From positions 7,777,501 through 7,841,500 of the forward strand of contig NZ_SAUN01000001.1 of NCBI RefSeq assembly GCF_004011505.1: 64,000 nucleotides of DNA. Direction: 5' to 3'. Below, piece after piece: positions 58,134 to 64,000 of this stretch. How positions within the stretch are numbered: position 1 is the first letter of the stretch; each line of letters starts with the position of its first letter. The stretch is from Nonomuraea polychroma. Lineage in GTDB: Bacteria; Actinomycetota; Actinomycetes; Streptosporangiales; Streptosporangiaceae. The notes beneath the pieces are model-generated. The model was not told where the DNA came from. It saw only the letters and a program-made list of their open reading frames with translations, and did no database searches. The translations under genes and the position numbers were made by a program.

Positions 58134-59119
58134 CGGACGGACGCCAGAAGGTCTTTGCGCGCCTCCTTGACGACCTCGATGAGGATCTCGTCCAGAGTGC
58201 GCCGTGGAACCCAGCCGGTGAGCTCGCGAAGCTTGGTCGTATCGGGCACCCGGCGCGTCATGTCCTCGAAGCCCTGTATGTACGCCTCGTGATACGGGAT
58301 GAGTTCGATCCCGGACGTGGACCCGGTGTGCTGGATGATGAGCTTCGCCAGTTCCAGGATGCTCACCTCCTTGTCCGAGCCGATGTTGAAGGTCTGCCCC
58401 ACCGCCGCCTCGCGATCCAGGAGCATGAGCAACGCATCGACGACGTCCGTGACGTGCGCGAAGCAACGGGTCTGCCGCCCATCACCGAAGACCGTGAGGG
58501 GTTCGCCGTTGACCGCCTGCCGTACCAGGCGAGGGATGACCATGCCGTAGGCCGGGCTCTGCCGCGGTCCCACGGTGTTGAACAGCCTCACCACGATCGT
58601 CGGAAGGCCCCGCTCCCGGTGGTAGGCGTTGGCCAGGATCTCGTCGACTGCCTTCGCCGTACTGTAGGCCCACCTCACGACGGACGGGCTCCCGAGAATG
58701 CGGTCCGCGTCCTCCCGCAGCGGTCCTGAGGAGTTCTTGCCGTAGATCTCGCTGGTGCTGGTGATCAGGACCTTTTTCCGGTGACGGTACGCGGCCTCGA
58801 TAACGATCTCCGACCCGCGGATATTGGTCGTCAGGCACCGCAGCGGCTGTTCGACGATCAGCTTGACACCGACCGCCGCCGCGAGATGGACGACGACGTC
58901 GCACTGGCGGGTCAGCTCGTCGACCATGAGCTCGTCCAGGACGGATCCATGCACGAAGCCGAGGTTGGGATGCGGCCGGAGGTTGTGCAGCCGCCCGGTC
59001 GACAGGTTGTCCAGCACCACGACGGAGTCACCGCGGGCGAGCAACGCATCGGCCAGGTGCGACCCGACGAATCCGCTGCCGCCTGTTATCAGGTAGGTAC
59101 TCTTTGCTGCCTTGCTCAC
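58130..59119 (-). CDS. NAD-dependent sugar-nucleotide epimerase/dehydratase 1
   Basis: A 329-residue extended SDR with YLITGGSGFVGSHLADALL, DNLSTG, the catalytic Ser/Thr in LITSTSEIYG and YxxxK in YSTAK, and RLFNTVGPRQS. It resembles UDP-glucuronate decarboxylase and dTDP-glucose 4,6-dehydratase relatives; the exact sugar cannot be told. Coupled to the WecA-like gene by ATGA, 15 bases after the second epimerase gene. Confidence 0.9.
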   Translation of the reverse strand: MSKAAKSTYLITGGSGFVGSHLADALLARGDSVVVLDNLSTGRLHNLRPHPNLGFVHGSVLDELMVDELTRQCDVVVHLAAAVGVKLIVEQPLRCLTTNIRGSEIVIEAAYRHRKKVLITSTSEIYGKNSSGPLREDADRILGSPSVVRWAYSTAKAVDEILANAYHRERGLPTIVVRLFNTVGPRQSPAYGMVIPRLVRQAVNGEPLTVFGDGRQTRCFAHVTDVVDALLMLLDREAAVGQTFNIGSDKEVSILELAKLIIQHTGSTSGIELIPYHEAYIQGFEDMTRRVPDTTKLRELTGWVPRRTLDEILIEVVKEARKDLLASVR

Positions 59120-59134
59120 AGGATTCCCCTTGGG

Positions 59135-60130
59135 TCACATATGCGAAGAGGTGTTATTTCCGGGGGGAAGTGGCGAGCAGGCAGGGGCACCGGGGCTGGG
59201 CAGGGCGGCGTTCTCGAACCAGGCCACCGTCATGCGGAGTCCTTCGTCGAGTTCCACCGGACGCACTGACGGGAACAGCCGGCGCAGCAGAAGGGGCGAG
59301 GCCTGTGATTCCCGGATGTCGCCGATCCGGGGAGGCAGGAAGGTCGCGTCGATCGGCCGACCGAGCACCTCACTCAGGGCGTCCTTGAGGTGCCGCAAGG
59401 TCACACGGGTGCCGAAGGCGAGGTTCACCGGTTTGGCATGGGTGACCTGGCGAACGATCGCCTCGACGACCACCTCCGCGACCGACCCCACAAAGGTGAA
59501 GTCCCGCGCCTGGTTTCCGTCGCCGTAGATGGGCACCGGTCGACCGCGCAGAGCCATCGACACGAACGTCGGCACGACCGCGGCGTAGGCGTGGTCCGCC
59601 GGCTGCAGCGGGCCATACACGTTGAAGAACCTGAAGGCCAGGACGGGCAGGCCGAAGCTCTCCGCGTACGCCAGCGCATAAGCCTCGGTCGCCAGCTTGC
59701 TCGCGCCATAAGGGCTGAGCGGCCGGGGTGGAAGATCCTCGTGCTTGTACGTCTCCTGGCAGTCGCCGTAGACGGAGGATGACGACGCGAGGACCAGGTG
59801 AGGCTTCGTCGGACGGCACGCCTGGAGCACGTTGAGGGTGCCCGTGGCGTTCACAGTGTGCGAGGCCATCGGATCTGCCAGCGATCGCGGCACCGAAGGC
59901 CGGGCTGCCAGGTGGACCACCGCGCCGGCGTCGGCCACGAGCTCGTTCAGGAGAGCCTCCTCCAGGATGCTGCCCTTCACGAAATCCACCTCGACGCCGT
60001 CGAGATTGGCCAGATCTCCACTGCTCAGGTCGTCCAGGACGGTGATCTTCTCGACTTCCTGCCGCGCCACAAGCGCGCGGCACAGGTTCGCGCCGATGAA
60101 GCCCGCGCCGCCGGTTACCAGCACTCTCAT
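59135..60130 (-). CDS. NAD-dependent sugar-nucleotide epimerase/dehydratase 2
   Basis: A 331-residue extended SDR with VLVTGGAGFIGANLCRAL, DDLSSGDLANL, SSSSVYG, YGASK and FRFFNVYGPLQ, in the manner of UDP-GlcNAc/UDP-Glc 4-epimerases. The C-terminal 20 residues are Pro/Ser-rich and not conserved-looking. ATG 60130 overlaps the upstream glycosyltransferase stop (ATGA). Confidence 0.9.
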   Translation of the reverse strand: MRVLVTGGAGFIGANLCRALVARQEVEKITVLDDLSSGDLANLDGVEVDFVKGSILEEALLNELVADAGAVVHLAARPSVPRSLADPMASHTVNATGTLNVLQACRPTKPHLVLASSSSVYGDCQETYKHEDLPPRPLSPYGASKLATEAYALAYAESFGLPVLAFRFFNVYGPLQPADHAYAAVVPTFVSMALRGRPVPIYGDGNQARDFTFVGSVAEVVVEAIVRQVTHAKPVNLAFGTRVTLRHLKDALSEVLGRPIDATFLPPRIGDIRESQASPLLLRRLFPSVRPVELDEGLRMTVAWFENAALPSPGAPACSPLPPGNNTSSHM

Positions 60131-61317
60131 CTGCTCACTCCTTCGTGCTCGGGCCGCGACGCGTCGATTCCGCGCTCCTGGACCAGCGATCGATAAAGGG
60201 CTTCGGTATCCGCGACGAGGCGTTCCACCGAGAAGGAGGCATTCGTCCAGTGACGGGCAGCCTCGCCCATCCGACGGGCGAGCATGGGGTCAGTGAGCAG
60301 CCTCACTGTCATTTCGGCCAGCTCGTCTGCGTCATTCGAGGCCAACAGGCCGGTCTCGCCGTCCTTGACGATCTCCGCGACGCTTCCCACCCGGGTGGAG
60401 ACGCTCGGCGTACCCGCCATTCCCGCCTCGATCAAGGTGAGCGGCGTGCCCTCGTTGTCGGAGGTCAGCAACACCACGTCGGTCGCGGCGTAGACGGTCT
60501 CCACGTCCTTTCGCCAGCCGAGCAGGTGGAAGGACTGCCGCAGGGCCTGGATGCTCCGTTCAACCTCTTCCTGGAGTTCCCCTCCACCACAGATCACGAA
60601 ATGGCAGTCAGGCACCCGTTGGAGTACAGCTCTTGCCGCCTCGACAAATCGGTCAGGCCGCTTGATCTGAGTCAGCCGCCCCACAAAGGCGACGACCGGT
60701 ACGTCTGGCGGCAGACCCAGGGCAAGACGAGCTGTCGTGCGGTCGGGAACGGTAGCGATCTGAACGCCCGGCCGGATCACCACATACTGCTCGGGACGTC
60801 CGATCCCTGCCTCTAGTAGATCGTCGCGAACGCGCGACCCGACGGTCACCAGCCGATCGGATCTGGAGGCCAGCAACCGTTCCGACCGCACGTAGAGCGC
60901 ACGCTTCACCGGCGAGAAATAGCCGTGGAGAAGGTGCCCGTGGAACACGTGGACCCGGGCGGCGCCCACACCGGACAGCAACGACGCCACTCGCCCGAGC
61001 GCGCCGGCCTTGGCTGTCCGGGTGTGCACAACGTGCGGACGGAACTCACGCATGGCGCCGATCAACCCGCTGAGGGCGCGATAGTCATCCAAAGGCTTGA
61101 CCGCTCGGCCCAGACCCGCCACCCGGCGAACGCGAACCGCCGATGCATTCAGGTCGAGGTGATCCCCTTCATCGGCGTCCACGTGCCCCGTATAGAGCCG
61201 ATGGTCGAACTCGGCCTGGTTCAGACGCTCACACAGTCCCGTGACCTGTGTGGCGGGGCCGCCCACGTTCAACCGGGCGATGATCTCCATCACGCGGATC
61301 CGGCCGTCCGGTTTCAT
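60127..61317 (-). CDS. Family 4 glycosyltransferase
   Basis: A 396-residue GT-B enzyme. The N-terminal acceptor domain starts VMEIIARLNVGGPATQV. The C-terminal donor domain has FVGRLTQIKRPDRFVEAA, HLLGWRKDVETVYAATDVVLLTSDNEGTP and the E-x7-E nucleotide-sugar site around TPLTLIEAGMAGTPSV. The ATG follows GAGGAG. First gene of a five-gene minus-strand operon coupled by overlaps. The sugar is unknown. Confidence 0.92.
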   Translation of the reverse strand: MKPDGRIRVMEIIARLNVGGPATQVTGLCERLNQAEFDHRLYTGHVDADEGDHLDLNASAVRVRRVAGLGRAVKPLDDYRALSGLIGAMREFRPHVVHTRTAKAGALGRVASLLSGVGAARVHVFHGHLLHGYFSPVKRALYVRSERLLASRSDRLVTVGSRVRDDLLEAGIGRPEQYVVIRPGVQIATVPDRTTARLALGLPPDVPVVAFVGRLTQIKRPDRFVEAARAVLQRVPDCHFVICGGGELQEEVERSIQALRQSFHLLGWRKDVETVYAATDVVLLTSDNEGTPLTLIEAGMAGTPSVSTRVGSVAEIVKDGETGLLASNDADELAEMTVRLLTDPMLARRMGEAARHWTNASFSVERLVADTEALYRSLVQERGIDASRPEHEGVSR

Positions 61318-61765
61318 GCGGGCTCCTCAGCAAGTGTCCTGATCAATGCTGCGAAGCTAACCCGGCGTTCATGCCACTCCACTCATCACGTCGCTATAGC
61401 GGCGAAATGTTTCCTCATTCCCTACCTGTACATGGCCCATTGCCCCCTTCCGCCTCGACTGCTCCACGACACGCCACGGATGGGGCCACCTGTCCGAAGC
61501 GTGGAGATACAGCGAGGCCTGGCTCGATTGGGCTGAGCCTGCGCAACCGTATGCCTGCACAAAACCAGAAGAAACGGATATTAATCCAAAAACAACTATT
61601 TCGCATGAAACGGATACGGCGAGCTGTGACACGCAGGCACTCCCAGGGCGTTGATGCCGGACAAAACCTCCATACTTGATTACGCTTCGTGGATACGGCC
61701 AGAGTGAACAGCGTTTCACGGTAGCCGTACATGGATAGGCACAACATCGGCACTATCGCTGCACG
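61318..61765. other. AT-richer divergent intergenic region
   Basis: About 450 bases between the glycosyltransferase and the polymerase-like gene, with lower GC than its surroundings, especially 61550-61690 (for example GGATATTAATCCAAAAAC). It probably holds divergent promoters. Frames here lack start signals. Confidence 0.55.
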
Positions 61766-63133
61766 ATGCCCCAAAATGAGACTTCAATACGATTTTATGA
61801 GACTTCATTACAAATTGGTACACTTATGGACAAGATGATAAAAGATCTTCCCGGTATAACCGGCAGCAGATCAAATAGTGCACCGTACTTCCCGATGGCA
61901 CTCCTCGTGATACCTATCGGCCAACTGGGAGCGGCCGTGACAGGGAGCTCGAGTCCCGCGTTCTGGGCCGCCTTTTCGCTCATGCTCTTCGTCGCGGCGC
62001 AGGTTGCCGTAGGCGCTCGTCCACTCCGGCCGTCTCATTACTGGGTCGGCTTGCTGGCCTGCCTGCTTCTCTATAGCTACGCGTTTCCCTCCGTGACGAC
62101 ATTCGCGCCGCCTATCCAGTCAACAGGTCTCACGGAAATGCTCATAGGGCTGGGCGTTCTCGCAGCAGCAATCGCATCACCCCTGCAACCCCGGAAACTT
62201 GTGAACGTGATCGCGTTGACCGGTGGAATAACCGCCACATACGTCCTGATCGCCGGCGACTACGCGTCCGGGCGACTCGAGGGCCTCGGGATTAATTGCA
62301 ACTACTTGGGGGCGTTGCTCGCGATTCCATGCGTTGCCGCGGTTGCCATGGGCAGACGGAAGCCAGCGTGGCTCATTCCCGCTGGAATATGCCTCGTCGC
62401 CATCTTCGAAACGCAGTCACGAGGAGCGTTCCTCGCCACAGCAGTAGGTATCTTCATCGTCTTCGTCCAGTCTCGTCCTCGTCTGGTGCAGGTGTTCCTC
62501 ACCGTCATAGCCATCGCGGTCACAGCCCTCCTTCCCGGAACCCTCGCCAATTTTGCAGATGTCCTGGCGGCTGACCGCTCCGCGAGCGAGTTGAGCCACA
62601 ACACCGCCACCCGGAAAGCCGTCGCGGAGTTCGCCGTTCGGGTGATAGCCGAGCATCCTGTCAGAGGCATCGGATATGGACTGTTTCCCTCGTACGCGGC
62701 GGAGTCTCCAGACTTCGGAATATACATGGCCACGCACAACGATTATCTCCGCCTGGCCGCGGAGTCCGGCGTCATCTCCTTGGCGGCCTTCCTGGCTTTG
62801 ATATGGCTGGGAATCAGGGGTCGAAGGTCCGATGACTTGGCAATACTGCGAGGGCTCCTATTCACGTATATGACAGTACTGGTCTTCGTCAATGTTCTCA
62901 CGACGCCGATTGTCAGCGTGCCGTTCTGGCTTTCGCTCGGTTGCCTACTGGCCACACGACCTGCCAATGAGACGGCACACGCATCCCCATGGCCCGCTGA
63001 TCATCCCGCCACGGAGGAGGCGCACGAACATGCATTCGCCCATGGGCTCGCGGGCGGCCGCAGGACCCTTACCGATGCACACCTCCGGAAGCCACGTCAC
63101 CTCAGCAGCATGGAGATCGGAAGCAGAAAATGA
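61766..63133 (+). CDS. O-antigen ligase/Wzy polymerase-like membrane protein
   Basis: A 455-residue protein with about ten membrane helices (LLACLLLYSYAF, LIGLGVLAAAIAS, GALLAIPCVAAVAMG, VFLTVIAIAVTALLPG). It has the Wzy_C-type signature: THNDYLRLAAESGVISLAAF, preceded by EHPVRGIGYGLFPSY. It would polymerise or ligate lipid-linked oligosaccharides outside the membrane. The N-terminal 40 residues and first codons have no ribosome-binding site, and ATG 61826 (MDKMIKDLPG) could be the true start. The last 60 residues are His/Ala-rich and cytoplasmic or external tail. Confidence 0.85.
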   Translation: MPQNETSIRFYETSLQIGTLMDKMIKDLPGITGSRSNSAPYFPMALLVIPIGQLGAAVTGSSSPAFWAAFSLMLFVAAQVAVGARPLRPSHYWVGLLACLLLYSYAFPSVTTFAPPIQSTGLTEMLIGLGVLAAAIASPLQPRKLVNVIALTGGITATYVLIAGDYASGRLEGLGINCNYLGALLAIPCVAAVAMGRRKPAWLIPAGICLVAIFETQSRGAFLATAVGIFIVFVQSRPRLVQVFLTVIAIAVTALLPGTLANFADVLAADRSASELSHNTATRKAVAEFAVRVIAEHPVRGIGYGLFPSYAAESPDFGIYMATHNDYLRLAAESGVISLAAFLALIWLGIRGRRSDDLAILRGLLFTYMTVLVFVNVLTTPIVSVPFWLSLGCLLATRPANETAHASPWPADHPATEEAHEHAFAHGLAGGRRTLTDAHLRKPRHLSSMEIGSRK

Positions 63134-63954
63134 CAAAGAATTCCGTTGAGCAGCCGAACAAGGACCGCTTCGCATTCGGCACCAACTGGCAGGACTACCT
63201 TCACGTCGTGGACGAATCACGCATCGAGATGGCGAAGAAGTCGCTGACGGACGCGCTCCGGCAGGACGACCTGACGGGCCGCTCGTTCCTCGACATCGGA
63301 TGCGGCAGCGGGCTGTTCTCACTGGCCGCGCACCTGCTCGGCGCCAAGGTCCATTCCTTTGACTACGATCAGAACTCGGTCGCCGCCACCCAGGAGTTGC
63401 GGCGTAGATTCGCGCCGGACAGCGACTGGAAAATCGAGCAGGGGTCGATACTGGATGAGGCCTACGTAGCAGGGCTGGGAGTGCACGACATTGTGTATTC
63501 GTGGGGGGTCCTGCACCACACAGGCGCCATGCGGCAGGCCATCATCGCCACGTCCACACTGGTCGCCCCCGGGGGATCGCTGTTCATCTCCATCTACAAC
63601 GACCAGGGCCTGGCCAGCCAACTGTGGTGGCGGGTGAAACGGCGCTATGTGCGTTCAGGACCGCTCGGACGCCGCGCACTCGTCCTGGCCGGCGGCCTGT
63701 ACTTCAACACCCGCCGCTTCGCGGCTGTCGCCGCGAGGCGGATGTGTGGCCAACCGGTCGTCCGGACCACCCGCGCCCGAGGCATGTCAACTCGGCATGA
63801 CCTCGTGGACTGGATCGGCGGTTTCCCGTTCGAGTACGCGACACCCGAAGAGGTCTTCAACCTTCTCCGGGAACGAGGCTACGAACTCAGCTTTCTCAAG
63901 ACCTGCCGCGGCGGTCTGGGTTGCAACGAGTACGTCTTCGCCCTGCCGGGCTGA
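63130..63954 (+). CDS. Class I SAM-dependent methyltransferase
   Basis: A 274-residue methyltransferase with motif I FLDIGCGSGLFSLAAHLLG, motif II region VHSFDYDQNSV, and VYSWGVLHHTGAM, the ubiquinone/UbiG-like pattern. The C-terminal half has a long insertion rich in Arg. It overlaps the upstream gene by ATGA and probably methylates a sugar or lipid-linked glycan intermediate; the substrate is inferred only from context. Confidence 0.88.
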   Translation: MTKNSVEQPNKDRFAFGTNWQDYLHVVDESRIEMAKKSLTDALRQDDLTGRSFLDIGCGSGLFSLAAHLLGAKVHSFDYDQNSVAATQELRRRFAPDSDWKIEQGSILDEAYVAGLGVHDIVYSWGVLHHTGAMRQAIIATSTLVAPGGSLFISIYNDQGLASQLWWRVKRRYVRSGPLGRRALVLAGGLYFNTRRFAAVAARRMCGQPVVRTTRARGMSTRHDLVDWIGGFPFEYATPEEVFNLLRERGYELSFLKTCRGGLGCNEYVFALPG

Positions 63955-64000
63955 TCGTTCAATCGGCAGCGCTCTCCTGCCATCAGGCCCAGGAGGAACA
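63955..64000 (+). promoter_or_regulatory. Ribosome-binding site of a gene beyond the window
   Basis: The window ends in CCCAGGAGGAACA, a near-perfect ribosome-binding site about 40 bases after the methyltransferase stop, so the operon continues past the right edge. Confidence 0.6.

Overview
The window is a high-GC actinomycete chromosome segment. A Streptosporangiaceae-type host (Nonomuraea or a close relative) is my best guess. The reasons are the GC-rich codon use, frequent GTG/TTG starts, a WhiB7-type regulator, mycoredoxin, AdnAB, MoeZ, a MmyB-type XRE regulator, mycosin proteases and a DtxR/IdeR iron box. No marker here fixes the genus.

Left half, core block (about 1-46.5 kb). From memory of the family order in Mycobacterium tuberculosis (Rv3193c to Rv3206c), the series UPF0182, Lon-like PDZ protease, DUF2342 zincin, ThiF-like, UbiB kinase, WhiB7, UvrD2, mycoredoxin, NudC, AdnB/AdnA, alkyltransferase-like protein and MoeZ is an old conserved actinobacterial neighbourhood. 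Accessory pieces sit inside it. A group II (class C-like) intron lies directly behind the terminator of an initiator tRNA gene (698-2612). A four-gene NIS siderophore operon lies under an iron box between nudC and adnB (24792-30090), in the same gene order as the Vibrio vibrioferrin operon without its exporter. A TagF-like polymerase lies at 37439-40291. A duplicated [membrane partner + mycosin protease] cassette lies at 41163-45224. Short tandem repeats of 9, 15, 24, 39 and 42 nt are scattered through this part, several of them between gene ends.

Middle (47.4-52.7 kb). Four paralogous genes encode small secreted proteins. Each has a signal peptide, a Gly/Trp/His-rich stretch, a basic amphipathic segment ending in an Asn-rich motif, and a Gln/Asp-rich tail. 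Each gene follows the same promoter block, a palindrome about 37 nt before the start codon and the same 'accttTGGGGGG' leader. Three are followed by the same inverted-repeat-bounded element, and hairpin terminators recur. An XRE regulator sits between the second and third copies. I know of no named family for these proteins, and this is the best candidate for an undescribed system here.

Right end (53.2-64 kb). This is a cell-surface or exopolysaccharide cluster: a small surface protein and a DUF4012 protein on the plus strand; a minus-strand operon of glycosyltransferase, two sugar-nucleotide epimerase/dehydratases, a WecA/MraY-type initiating transferase and a BY-kinase-like chain-length regulator; then a divergent O-antigen-ligase/polymerase-like protein and a methyltransferase. 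The cluster runs off the right edge.

Starts were chosen from visible ribosome-binding sites, overlaps and family lengths. Many genes have plausible alternative starts, noted where they matter.
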